Positions 1 through 7,944 of a DNA stretch of 48,594 nt are shown here, one piece after another. The DNA is taken from positions 41,191-89,784 of the forward strand of contig DKYC01000040.1 of the NCBI GenBank assembly GCA_002492295.1, in the 5' to 3' direction. Made by a program: the position numbers and the translations under genes. How positions within the stretch are numbered: position 1 is the stretch's first letter; each line of letters starts with the position of its first letter. The notes beneath the pieces are model-generated. The model saw nothing but the letters and a program-made list of their open reading frames with translations, did not search any database and was not told where the DNA came from. Origin of the DNA: Lachnospiraceae bacterium UBA7110. Lineage in GTDB: Bacteria; Bacillota; Clostridia; Lachnospirales; Lachnospiraceae.

Positions 1-742
1 CCTTCGGTGCATAGTGGCGGTATTTCATGCCCGGCGCCTTCGGGGGCAGTTTCGAATTGCTGTCCATAATTGTGACATCCGTGTCAGTTTTCCCGATAAT
101 GTCTGTAAGCATTTTCTGCGTAATGTATCCGGGGCGCAGTATCACCGGCACTTCGCCTGTCATGTCCACAATCGTTGACTCAATACCGATTGCGCCGTCC
201 GCCCCCTCATCAGCATCCAAAATCATATCAATCCTGCCGTCCATATCCTGTATCACGTATTTTGCCTGTGTGGGGCTCGGTTTGCCCGACAGGTTTGCGC
301 TCGGCGCTGCCACATATCCGCCTGCCTCCTTGATAAAAAGCAGTGCAAGAGGATGCGCAGGCATTCTTACCGCGACAGTATCAAGCCCGCCTGTCGTCTG
401 ATAGGGTACGGCTTCTGATTTTTTCAGTATCATGGTAAGTGGTCCGGGCCAAAATGCAGCTGCGAGCCTTTTTGCGTTTTCCGGCACGCTTTGCACGATT
501 TTTTCCAGGTGCCCCATGTCAGCGATATGTACAATCAGCGGATTGTCGCTTGGGCGCCCTTTTGCCTCGTATATTTTTTTTGAAGATGTTTCATTCAAGG
601 CGTCTCCGCCAAGACCGTAGACCGTTTCCGTCGGGAACGCTACGAGTCCGCCGTTTTTGATGATTCTGCCCGCCTGCGCAAGTTTGGCAAGCTGGGATTC
701 CCTGTTTTCATCCCGCGTCAGGGTTACGATTTGTGTGTTCAT
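1..742 (-). CDS. Threonylcarbamoyl-AMP synthase (Sua5/YwlC type), C-terminus cut by window edge
   Basis: This enzyme makes L-threonylcarbamoyladenylate from threonine, bicarbonate and ATP, the first step of t6A37 tRNA modification, in the cytosol. The reverse-strand reading frame is open from the ATG at 742 to the window edge, about 247 residues. It opens with a YrdC-type domain containing GGLVAFPTETVYGLG near residue 31, then KGRPSDNPLIVHI, then SANLSGKPSPTQA and GIESTIVD. The visible end (PKAPGMKYRHYAP) is the linker typical of the long Sua5 form that carries an extra C-terminal domain, so roughly 90-100 residues should lie outside the window. An AAGGAG site lies about 10 nt upstream of the ATG. 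The gene follows the carboxypeptidase gene in the same direction, 122 bp away. The family call is firm; only the missing end prevents checking the full length. Confidence 0.93.
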   Translation of the reverse strand, partial: MNTQIVTLTRDENRESQLAKLAQAGRIIKNGGLVAFPTETVYGLGGDALNETSSKKIYEAKGRPSDNPLIVHIADMGHLEKIVQSVPENAKRLAAAFWPGPLTMILKKSEAVPYQTTGGLDTVAVRMPAHPLALLFIKEAGGYVAAPSANLSGKPSPTQAKYVIQDMDGRIDMILDADEGADGAIGIESTIVDMTGEVPVILRPGYITQKMLTDIIGKTDTDVTIMDSNSKLPPKAPGMKYRHYAPK

Positions 743-864
743 TTTGATAACCCTGCTCCTTTCTCAGCCTTTTTTATCGTCTGTGTGGGGTTTTGTGAAA
801 ATTTTCACGATATCGTCAGGCGCAGACTTATTTACCATTGATATTGTAACATACAGCGTTAGTT

Positions 865-2319
865 TTATAAAGAGCTTTCTTGTAGTTTCTTCCGAAGAAT
901 CCAGTCCACCGCCGCCTCGGCGTTTGTAGGCAGATTTCGGGGAGCCTGCCCTGTTTCCGTTTCTTTTCCCCCCGTGTCAAAAACCTGCAAAGCATACTTG
1001 GCAAGGAGTTCCGAAACGCGTCCACGTTCTATGGAATCCTCGGTTCCCAAAACAACCACAACCAAATCATGCGCCATGTTCCCATCATCCACGGCTAAAG
1101 ATGTAACTAAACACGCACCGGATTTGTTAGTCGTACCGGTTTTGAGACCTGTTACTTCCGGCAGATTATGCAAAAGCGGGTTCGTATTGCGCACTTCCAG
1201 GTCAAGGGACGGCAGGGTTGCAGAGTCTAAAGCTGTCATCTTTGTAACCTGCGGATAGACCCTCAAAAGATACGATACCAGCCGGAACATGTCCTCCGCG
1301 CTCATGCGGTTCTGGCGCTTTGCGGGAATAGGTTCTTTGGTATAGGATGGCAGACCATTGCAATTATAGAAAAACGCCTGCGACAGTCCTATATCCAACG
1401 CTTTTTGGTTCATCATCTGTACGAAAGCCGCCTCCGATCCGGCAATCGCCTCGGCAAGGCACAGTGCGCATTCATTACTGGAGGGCAAAAGAGCGCCCAG
1501 CAAAAGCTCCTGAACGGTAATCTGTCCCCCTGCCGTTAAGGGAATAACACCGTCACCCGACGCAGACAAAGCTTCAGCCGCCTCGGAAACCGTAACCGGC
1601 TGTTCAAGGGAAAGCTGTCCTGCCGAAATGGCGTCCATTGTCAAAAGACATGTCATCAGCTTGGAAGTGCTGGCAATCGGGTAGGGCGTCCCAGACTGGA
1701 ACCGATAATAAATGTCCCCTGTAGTCGCGTCTCCTACCAGTACGCTGTTGACACCATAAAAATAGCCCGACCGTTCCAAATCGGCTAGGGCGATATGCAG
1801 CGGAGCCTGTGTGTTGATTTGAAGAACGCCTGTTTCTGTGACGCTAATATCCGCATCCAAAATCAAAGCCAAATCCGCCGCCATCATAAAACAATCATAA
1901 TCACCGGAGGGGAGCGGCATAATCAGCGTATAGTAACGGACTTCCTGTCCATTTACCTTAAATTCATTTCGCCGCAGGGCAATATCCGGATTTTCAGAGT
2001 CTTCCCAAGGGGTATTCTCCACTCCTACAGGCATATAGGAACCTCCCGGGGTTAACGAAACAGCATTTTTCGTAATATCCACGGAGAAGGATTTGTCCGT
2101 ACCGTTTAAAACCACGGCAATATCCCGCAAGGAAAGATAGGTGTTATTATCATAACTGTAATCCAGCGTTTTAACCGTATAGGCATTTCCGGTATCTGTC
2201 TGTACCTGACAGGTTTTGGGGATTTCATAACTTGCAAATGTCCTGACAGGCAGGAGCGCACATATCAGGAATACGGACAAAATAAAGCGGCTCATTTTCT
2301 GTAAGGTTGTTTTCATCAT
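865..2319 (-). CDS. Secreted D-alanyl-D-alanine carboxypeptidase (penicillin-binding protein, S11 family)
   Basis: Predicted serine D,D-carboxypeptidase that trims the terminal D-Ala from peptidoglycan stem peptides outside the membrane. From the chosen start the product is 484 residues. A signal peptide (MMKTTLQKMSRF, then a hydrophobic run ending near RTFAS) is followed by about 140 residues resembling the copper-amine-oxidase-N type domain (YLSLRDIAVVLNGT). The catalytic domain carries the three S11 motifs: SxxK as STSK at about 217-220, SxN as SSN near 280, and KTG as KTGTT further on. The ATG at 2319 is preferred over an upstream in-frame start at 2349 because AGGAG lies about 11 nt before it and the signal peptide then begins correctly. 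The N-terminal domain is an addition to the plain DacA architecture. The DacF-like sporulation versus vegetative subtype cannot be decided. Confidence 0.93.
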   Translation of the reverse strand: MMKTTLQKMSRFILSVFLICALLPVRTFASYEIPKTCQVQTDTGNAYTVKTLDYSYDNNTYLSLRDIAVVLNGTDKSFSVDITKNAVSLTPGGSYMPVGVENTPWEDSENPDIALRRNEFKVNGQEVRYYTLIMPLPSGDYDCFMMAADLALILDADISVTETGVLQINTQAPLHIALADLERSGYFYGVNSVLVGDATTGDIYYRFQSGTPYPIASTSKLMTCLLTMDAISAGQLSLEQPVTVSEAAEALSASGDGVIPLTAGGQITVQELLLGALLPSSNECALCLAEAIAGSEAAFVQMMNQKALDIGLSQAFFYNCNGLPSYTKEPIPAKRQNRMSAEDMFRLVSYLLRVYPQVTKMTALDSATLPSLDLEVRNTNPLLHNLPEVTGLKTGTTNKSGACLVTSLAVDDGNMAHDLVVVVLGTEDSIERGRVSELLAKYALQVFDTGGKETETGQAPRNLPTNAEAAVDWILRKKLQESSL

Positions 2320-2383
2320 TAAAAACCCTGCTCCTCTCTTAACTGGCAAAGATTATTATAACAAAAATTATTTTGGCAAAAGG

Positions 2384-3079
2384 TCATTGCAGCAGATACA
2401 CCGTGGAATGCCCATACTCCGCGTCCTCAGACAAAATTAACATGGAATCCTTTCTTAAATAATATTCCGTCTTTGTGGTAACCTGCCACCCGTCATCAGA
2501 CTGCCTTGTCAGGACACCGTCTTGCGTTTTGTAGGTTCCGCTGCCGTCATACTGCGCCTGAAGTTCTTCTAAGGATGGCAGCAGTTTCGGTCCGCAGGAC
2601 ATCAGATAAGCAACCGTAGACATTCCGAAGGTTTCTGTCACAAGCGCTTCAATGCTTTCCTTATCTGTACCGCCTGTATAGCCTGCCTTGTCAAGCCTCT
2701 CAATTAACAGGTCACGGAACGCCTCGGCAAACGCCTCATAAGCAGCCTGACTGCAGGCATCGTAACTTTCCGGCATAACATTACAGGAAAACGTTCCCGT
2801 ATCGCGGGCGGACTGCTCCATCGTCAAATTGACTTCTATAGTCAACCCCTGCATATACTGTTCCATCTCCTCCAGCGATATGGACACCGCCTCTATGTCC
2901 TGCAGCCAGCCAAGTGCCGTGACAGCCGCCTGTTCTGTCATGTCCTGCTTTGCGGTCCATGCTCCGGACAAGTTTCTGCCGCCTGACGCAAAAAAATGCA
3001 GATATGCCAAAAGTGCAGTGGAAGTGATAAGGAATAAAAACAGTATGGTCCGTACAATGCCCTTTGGATTTCTTCTCAT
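2384..3079 (-). CDS. Small membrane-anchored extracytoplasmic protein of unknown function
   Basis: Not recognised. The 231-residue product begins MRRNPKGIVRTILF with a single hydrophobic segment at about residues 9-28, no lipobox cysteine and a short positively charged cytoplasmic tail, so it looks like a type II anchored or secreted protein. The rest is acidic and mostly helical in character, rich in Ala, Glu, Gln and Ser, and ends with a beta-like part (GWQVTTKTEYYLRKDSM). The ATG at 3079 is chosen because GGAGG lies 8 nt upstream; an earlier in-frame start at 3163 would fall almost at the predicted transcription start and add a non-signal-like extension. A good promoter lies upstream, and a terminator-like hairpin sits in its leader. 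Neighbours are a D,D-carboxypeptidase and a SIMPL-domain protein in the same direction, so an envelope role is possible but not shown. Confidence 0.7.
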   Translation of the reverse strand: MRRNPKGIVRTILFLFLITSTALLAYLHFFASGGRNLSGAWTAKQDMTEQAAVTALGWLQDIEAVSISLEEMEQYMQGLTIEVNLTMEQSARDTGTFSCNVMPESYDACSQAAYEAFAEAFRDLLIERLDKAGYTGGTDKESIEALVTETFGMSTVAYLMSCGPKLLPSLEELQAQYDGSGTYKTQDGVLTRQSDDGWQVTTKTEYYLRKDSMLILSEDAEYGHSTVYLLQ

Positions 3080-3103
3080 AAAGATACCTCCCTGCCCATG
3101 TGC

Positions 3104-3138
3104 AAAAAAGAAAATCGCCCGAGCGGTCAGGCTCAGGC
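3104..3138 (-). terminator. Terminator-like hairpin in the leader of the 3079 gene
   Basis: On the minus strand GCCTGAG (3132-3138) pairs with CTCGGGC (3117-3123) around an 8-nt loop and is followed by a T-rich run (GATTTTCTTTTTT). An A-rich tract precedes it, so it could work in both directions. It lies downstream of the promoter at 3174-3202 and upstream of the ATG at 3079, which is where an attenuator would sit. It may equally be the end of the SIMPL transcript. Confidence 0.6.
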
Positions 3139-3173
3139 ATCTTTTTCTTTGCTCGCATTCCAATTCTATTTAC

Positions 3174-3202
3174 AATCTACCATGCAGCCACAGAATTGTC
3201 AA
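3174..3202 (-). promoter_or_regulatory. SigmaA-type promoter TTGACA-17-TAGATT
   Basis: On the minus strand a perfect -35 box TTGACA (3197-3202) is followed after 17 bp by TAGATT (3174-3179). It lies between the SIMPL gene stop at 3260 and the gene starting at 3079, predicting a leader of about 88 nt that includes the hairpin at 3104-3138. Confidence 0.6.
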
Positions 3203-3259
3203 TTGCTTTTCCTTTTTCTTATTTTGTCTGTTACTGTTTGTTCCTTTCATCTGACGCTT

Positions 3260-4060
3260 TTAGTCTACCGCGTAATTGAGTTTCACCGTAATGGTCGCAG
3301 TCTTGTCTCTTGAGCTTGTGTCAAACGCGCCGCCGTAGCTGTACTCGGAGTTGGAATTTTGCGCGGTGATTTGGAAAACGCCCAAGTTTGCGCTAAGCAG
3401 CTTTGTCAGTCCGGCATCCGTGCCATCCGCAATGATTTCCATACGCGCCATTGCATTGTCCGTCGCCTGCTCAATAAGGTTTAATTTCAGCTCATCCAGT
3501 TTCGTATAGTAATATTCTGGTGAATCCGACTCGAACTCAATATTGGATTCAATCAGCTCCGTGATATCCCTTGAAACCGCATCAACCTTGTCTACATCCT
3601 CTGACGTTACCGTGACAGACTGATACAGGTCGTAACCGTCCAGGTATTCTCCCGTGCGTTTTCCGTCGTCATTGTACTCGGTAACCCACCGCTGCGAAAT
3701 GGAAACGGAGCTAAACGAGAGTTCGTCCTCCGATATGCCGTTGTCCACCAAGTATTTCCGGATGACTTCCGCGCTGTTTTTAATGGACTGGTACGCGCGT
3801 TTCGGTGTCGAACCGTACGCTGAAAAGCTGCCGCGCCATACAATCAAATCCGACTCAAAATCGCAGCTTGCCGAACCCGTAACGGTGATACCGCTGCTGC
3901 CGGAATATTTTTTGTATTTTACAATGCCGTTTGAGAAGATACTCACACAGATAATTGCCGAAATCCCTGCAATCAGAGCGATAATGACAGGAATGGAAAC
4001 CCCTCTTTTCTCCTTTTTTACCTGTGGTGCCTGCAGGTTATTGTTTTCATTTTGTTCCAT
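3260..4060 (-). CDS. SIMPL domain (DUF541) membrane-anchored protein
   Basis: The 266-residue product has a charged cytoplasmic tail of about 20 residues, one transmembrane helix (about 21-45, IPVIIALIAGISAIICVSIF), and an extracytoplasmic SIMPL/DUF541 domain. The domain is recognised from ITVTGSASCDFESDLIVWRGSF near its start, the helix AYQSIKNSAEVIRKYLVDNGI, the SISQRW...DGYDLYQSVTV strands, and the closing KTATITVKLNYAV. SIMPL proteins occur in the envelope of many bacteria; molecular function is generally unknown. The start ATG has GGAGG about 6 nt upstream. The length matches the family. It is the first gene after the phosphofructokinase terminator and is probably transcribed alone or with the gene at 3079. 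No catalytic residues can be named. Confidence 0.88.
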   Translation of the reverse strand: MEQNENNNLQAPQVKKEKRGVSIPVIIALIAGISAIICVSIFSNGIVKYKKYSGSSGITVTGSASCDFESDLIVWRGSFSAYGSTPKRAYQSIKNSAEVIRKYLVDNGISEDELSFSSVSISQRWVTEYNDDGKRTGEYLDGYDLYQSVTVTSEDVDKVDAVSRDITELIESNIEFESDSPEYYYTKLDELKLNLIEQATDNAMARMEIIADGTDAGLTKLLSANLGVFQITAQNSNSEYSYGGAFDTSSRDKTATITVKLNYAVD

Positions 4061-4192
4061 AATTGTCCTCCATTCTTACGGTTTTCTCTTATAACACATA
4101 TGTATCAGATTATCATCGCTTTTATTATAACAATTGATATCATGTATGCAAGAATATACGGCAAAATGATGCAAAAATGATGTACAAACGAT

Positions 4193-4236
4193 AAAAAAAG
4201 GATGAGGGGCAGGATTTTCCCGTCCTGCCCCTCATC
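4193..4236 (-). terminator. Strong intrinsic terminator after the phosphofructokinase gene
   Basis: A perfect 14-bp GC-rich stem (4201-4214 with 4223-4236, loop 4215-4222) is followed on the minus strand by a run of seven T (4193-4199). It starts about 20 bp beyond the stop codon of the phosphofructokinase gene. Confidence 0.92.
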
Positions 4237-4256
4237 CCTATTTTATACAATCCTTC

Positions 4257-5483
4257 CTATCTGATCAGTCTCAAATGTCTTGGTCTGCCGTCAACCATCA
4301 TCGGTGAAAGCTCCGCCTGAATCAGCGGTGTAATATAGTGCACAAGTTCATCCGATACGAAAGTCCCATCATTTGTAATCCACTCAAGCGGCACTTTCTT
4401 CTCAATATTGGCAATCTTATGTACATCCTGCGTGCTTGTCGTGCAGATATAAGGGTCTTCCGATACCCTGTCAAGTACGACAACCTTGCCCGTATCGCCT
4501 TCAAACGCAGCCTTAACCGCAGCGCCGCCAACCTGGAATGCCTCTGTAATATCAACACGCGAGGTCATATGCGCCGCGCATCTTTGCAGGGAGCTCAGCT
4601 CAATCGCACGCGTCTTAACCTTCATTTCCTGGGAAATCCTGTCAGCAAGGAATTTCGCGGTACCCTGAAGCTGCTTATGTCCGAATGCATCCACAAACTC
4701 CACATGGTCTGCAAGCTCAAATACATATTTTCCATCCGCAGTCTTGATACCTTCCGAAACGGCAATTACGACAGAGCGTCCGTTTGATGCCAGTTCTTTT
4801 ACTTTACTGATAAATTTGTCGATATCAAAAGCAACCTCAGGAAGATAAATCAAATCAACGCCTTCACAATCCTCACCCGCAGCAAGCGCCGTAGCTGCCG
4901 TAAGCCAGCCTGCGTTTCGTCCCATTACCTCTATAATCGAAATAACAGGATAATCATACACAAGACCGTCCCTGATAATCTCCTTTGTAACCGCCGCAAT
5001 ATATTTTGCCGCGCTGCCATATCCCGGCGTATGGTCTGTACATGCAAGGTCATTGTCAATCGTTTTAGGCACGCCCATAAATTTAATATCGCTGCTAATC
5101 AGAATTGCATAATCGGACAGCTTCTTGATTGTATCCATTGAATCATTTCCGCCAATATAGAAGAACGCTTCAATATCCAGCTCTTTCAGTATTTCAAAAA
5201 TCTTTTCATAAGTTTCCCTGTCATCCTTAATCTCAGGAAGCTTAAAGCGGCATGAACCGAGAAATGAAGACGGTGTACGCTTTAACAGGTCAATATCCAA
5301 ATCCGATTTAATGTGGTCTGAAAGGTCAACATACTGCCTGTCAAGCAAGCCTTTTACGCCGTGCAGCATACCGTAAACCTTCCCTGCGCCGCGATCCTTT
5401 GCTGTTTTGAATACGCCGACAAGACTTGAGTTAATGACCGATGTCGGTCCTCCTGACTGACCTACGATTACATTACCATGCAT
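4257..5483 (-). CDS. 6-phosphofructokinase, probably PPi-dependent type
   Basis: Phosphorylates fructose 6-phosphate to fructose 1,6-bisphosphate in glycolysis. The 408-residue product opens with the phosphoryl-donor loop VGQSGGPTSVIN, has the donor-selectivity motif as GGNDSMDT near residue 110, the catalytic loop as PKTIDND near 145, and MGRNAGWL and substrate-binding VSEG motifs further on. Lysine in PKTIDND, where ATP enzymes have PGTIDND, is the residue associated with PPi use. The usual second Asp of GGDDS is Asn here, which I believe is common in clostridial homologues. The ATG at 5483 has AGGAGG about 7 nt upstream and gives the correct MHGNVIVG start; an in-frame start at 5528 has no site. 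It is a single gene with its own terminator. PPi versus ATP preference is inferred from two residues only. Confidence 0.92.
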   Translation of the reverse strand: MHGNVIVGQSGGPTSVINSSLVGVFKTAKDRGAGKVYGMLHGVKGLLDRQYVDLSDHIKSDLDIDLLKRTPSSFLGSCRFKLPEIKDDRETYEKIFEILKELDIEAFFYIGGNDSMDTIKKLSDYAILISSDIKFMGVPKTIDNDLACTDHTPGYGSAAKYIAAVTKEIIRDGLVYDYPVISIIEVMGRNAGWLTAATALAAGEDCEGVDLIYLPEVAFDIDKFISKVKELASNGRSVVIAVSEGIKTADGKYVFELADHVEFVDAFGHKQLQGTAKFLADRISQEMKVKTRAIELSSLQRCAAHMTSRVDITEAFQVGGAAVKAAFEGDTGKVVVLDRVSEDPYICTTSTQDVHKIANIEKKVPLEWITNDGTFVSDELVHYITPLIQAELSPMMVDGRPRHLRLIR

Positions 5484-5810
5484 AATGTTTCCTCCTATTA
5501 ATTTAAAATCATTTGACAAAATAGACAAATTTTTAACAACCCTATTCTATTTTATCCGTCTTTATCACCAATTTCAGTTTATCATGTATTTTAAAATTTA
5601 ACAATATTAACAATAAAGGATTTTTCTTTTTTGATGGATTTTAGTCAAGGGATAAAAAATAAAATAAAGACATTCAGAAAGAGTAAAGGCGGTGAAAGGA
5701 TATAAGCTGATACAGGTAATAATACGGAGTTGGAATATCAGTTACGGGTTGTAAAGAATAAGCTGGCTTCTTTAGGCATCCCACCGGAAGAAAGAATATG
5801 AGATGTAAGC
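5484..5810. other. AT-rich intergenic region with a possible gene remnant
   Basis: The left part (about 5484-5630) is the AT-rich upstream region of the phosphofructokinase gene; several loose -10/-35 pairs are possible on the minus strand, for example TTGGTG-16-TAGAAT, and none stands out. On the plus strand 5634-5802 reads as two short pieces in one frame separated by a TAA: MDFSQGIKNKIKTF... ending GGERI, then a piece with NTELEYQLRVVKNKL ending PPEERI and a stop. The second piece has no start codon better than TTG. This looks like the worn tail of a small gene, of unknown family, but it could be chance. Confidence 0.3.
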
Positions 5811-5872
5811 AAAAAGAACAGAAAAGACGCAAAGCCTTGAATTGTGCTTTGCGTCTTTTGCTGTTCTTTTTA
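5811..5872 (-). terminator. Intrinsic terminator of the sugar ABC operon
   Basis: Long stem-loop: 5812-5835 pairs with 5846-5870 (GACGCAAAGC with GCTTTGCGTC at the core, extended through AAAAGAACAG with one bulged base), loop 5836-5845. On the minus strand it is followed by a T run (5811-5815). The stem overlaps the TAA stop of the last permease gene. Confidence 0.9.
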
Positions 5873-6739
5873 TTCCTTTACTGCCCCAATATTAACACCT
5901 TTTACAAAATACTTCTGCAAAAACGGATATAAAACCATAAACGGCAGAATCGCCGAAATAATACCCGCGTTAAACAGTGTATTCTGCGACACCTCATACG
6001 CCGTGTTCGGCGTGTCGCCGTCCATAATCATGTTCCTGAGTTTGTACTGGAAATTTGTCTGCGTCGGGTCCGTGATATAAATCTTGACCGTTGTGTAATC
6101 ATTCCATACTGCCACAGAGAACATCAGTCCGATTGACGCAAGTGCCGCTTTTGAAAGCGGTAGTACAATTGTAAAGAAAATACGCATCGGCGAACATCCG
6201 TCAATTCTTGCCGCCTCATACAGGGACCCCGGAATACCCTCAAAGAAATTGCGCATCAGCACCAGGTTATACACATTCATCCCATGCTTAAAGACAAGTA
6301 TCCACATATTATTGACAAGTCCTAACTGCTTCATTACCAGGTACTCCGGAATCATACCGCCTGAAAAAATCATGGTAAACATCAGAAAATAGGCAAAAAA
6401 CCCACGTCCCGGCATATCAAACTGCACCAGCACATAGCCGCCAAGCGTTGAGAGTACAAGCCCAAGCAGCGTCCCCAGTATTGTCGTAATAACTGAATTA
6501 ATAAACGGTCTGTACAGCGCGTTTGTCTGAATAATGGTGCGGTAACCATCCAGCGTGAACTGGCTTGGCCAAAGCTGGAACTGATATACGCCGACCTTAT
6601 TGAACGAGTCAACCACAACCTTCCAAATCGGTACAATGACAATTAATCCTATGAAAATAAACACAATATAGTTGATAACATCAAATAACGATGTCCTCTC
6701 ACTCGGTTTTTTCGTTTTGATTTCCTTTTCCTTTGCCAT
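5870..6739 (-). CDS. Carbohydrate ABC transporter permease (LplC-like, CUT1 family)
   Basis: Inner-membrane permease of a binding-protein-dependent sugar importer. The 289-residue product has six predicted transmembrane segments, the first at about 22-43 (INYIVFIFIGLIVIVPIWKVV), and the cytoplasmic EAA loop YEAARIDGCSPMRIFFTIVLP at about 190-210 that docks the ATPase. This gene order and sequence style match LplC/YtcP-type permeases paired with LplB. Length is normal for the family. The start ATG follows a GGAGG site. It is the last gene of the operon SBP-SBP-LplB-LplC and ends inside a strong terminator, so the operon encodes no ATPase; a shared MsmK-like ATPase elsewhere is the usual solution. 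The substrate cannot be read from the sequence; oligosaccharides of plant or host glycans are plausible. Confidence 0.92.
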   Translation of the reverse strand: MAKEKEIKTKKPSERTSLFDVINYIVFIFIGLIVIVPIWKVVVDSFNKVGVYQFQLWPSQFTLDGYRTIIQTNALYRPFINSVITTILGTLLGLVLSTLGGYVLVQFDMPGRGFFAYFLMFTMIFSGGMIPEYLVMKQLGLVNNMWILVFKHGMNVYNLVLMRNFFEGIPGSLYEAARIDGCSPMRIFFTIVLPLSKAALASIGLMFSVAVWNDYTTVKIYITDPTQTNFQYKLRNMIMDGDTPNTAYEVSQNTLFNAGIISAILPFMVLYPFLQKYFVKGVNIGAVKE

Positions 6740-6859
6740 ATCTTAAATCCTCCATTCTGCCAACATCCTACAAATTTGCATTTTGCGCAAATCTGCTGTG
6801 TAAAGCTTTAGATTTTGTTAGCCAGCATCTTTTGCCGGTTCAGAAAATCTCCCCACACT

Positions 6860-7813
6860 TTAAACAATACCGCGTCCTCGGGTTTTCTTGCTCGCCCAGT
6901 TACATACAATTACGAGAAAACCGCCTATCAGGGAGCGGAACAGACCTACCGCCGTCGAATAACCATAATTGGGCAGTGCAATCGCAAAAGTCTGACGGTA
7001 AATATAAGTCGCAATGACGTCCGAAACATCATACACTGCATTGTTATAAAGTACAAACACAGGTTCGAACATATTCATAACCTTTGCAAGATTTAAAATC
7101 AATACCGTAATGATTGTATTGGTAAGCGCGGGAAGCGTTACAAAACGGATTTTCTGCATCCGCGTCGCGCCGTCAATATCCGCCGCCTCATACAGCTCCG
7201 GATTAATACCTGAAAGCGTTGCAAGGAAAATAATCGTTCCCCAGCCGGTTTCCTTCCATATATTAATCATATAAAAAATCGGACGCCACCATGTTTTGCT
7301 TGCAAGGAAGTAGATATATTTTGTCGTATCACCGTGGAATATAAGACCGTTAATCATACCCGTCGATGACGGTGAAAAGAACAGGCTGAAAATTGACGCA
7401 ACAACCGCCCATGACATAAAATGCGGCAGATAAATAATGGTCTGCAGGGTCTTTTTTGCAAAGAGGTTTTTCATTTCATTTAAGAAAATCGACACAATAA
7501 CCGCGGAAACATTTGTGATGACCAGCCGGATGATACTCAGCTCCAGCGTATTCTTAAATGCTGTCCAAAACGCTTCTGTCCCGAACATCTTTGTAAAATG
7601 TTCAAACCCGACAAACTTTAAAGGCCCAACCGGCTTATAATCGTAAAACGCATAACGCACACCCAGCATCGGCCAGTAATTCATAATCAGCATAAAAATC
7701 ACTACAGGCAGGAACATGATATAATACCCTCTGTTATTCCAAATTCGCAGTCCCAAGGGCTTATGACGGACTTCCACACCGCCGGAAGTCATGATAACTT
7801 GTTTTTTTGCCAT
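6860..7813 (-). CDS. Carbohydrate ABC transporter permease (LplB-like, CUT1 family)
   Basis: Partner permease of the LplC-like protein. The 317-residue product has a cytoplasmic N-terminus with HKPLGLRIWNNRGYYIMFLP, six predicted membrane helices and the EAA loop YEAADIDGATRMQKIRFVTLP at about 220-240. The ATG at 7813 is chosen because AAAGGATGAG precedes it by about 10 nt; the frame is open further upstream to 7900, but that extension is hydrophobic, lacks a ribosome site and is not family-like. The gap of 120 bp to the downstream permease contains no obvious terminator. It probably forms a heterodimer with the LplC-like protein in the membrane and receives sugar from one or both of the binding proteins encoded just upstream. 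Confidence 0.92.
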   Translation of the reverse strand: MAKKQVIMTSGGVEVRHKPLGLRIWNNRGYYIMFLPVVIFMLIMNYWPMLGVRYAFYDYKPVGPLKFVGFEHFTKMFGTEAFWTAFKNTLELSIIRLVITNVSAVIVSIFLNEMKNLFAKKTLQTIIYLPHFMSWAVVASIFSLFFSPSSTGMINGLIFHGDTTKYIYFLASKTWWRPIFYMINIWKETGWGTIIFLATLSGINPELYEAADIDGATRMQKIRFVTLPALTNTIITVLILNLAKVMNMFEPVFVLYNNAVYDVSDVIATYIYRQTFAIALPNYGYSTAVGLFRSLIGGFLVIVCNWASKKTRGRGIV

Positions 7814-7944
7814 ACCGTTCTCATCCTTTCTCTTTATAAATATCAGATAAATTAATATAAGGTAAAACAGGCGCCCTGCCATGCACGACACACCGCACAT
7901 AGCAGCAGCGCCTAAATTTTATGGCGTATTTCATTAATAGGAAC

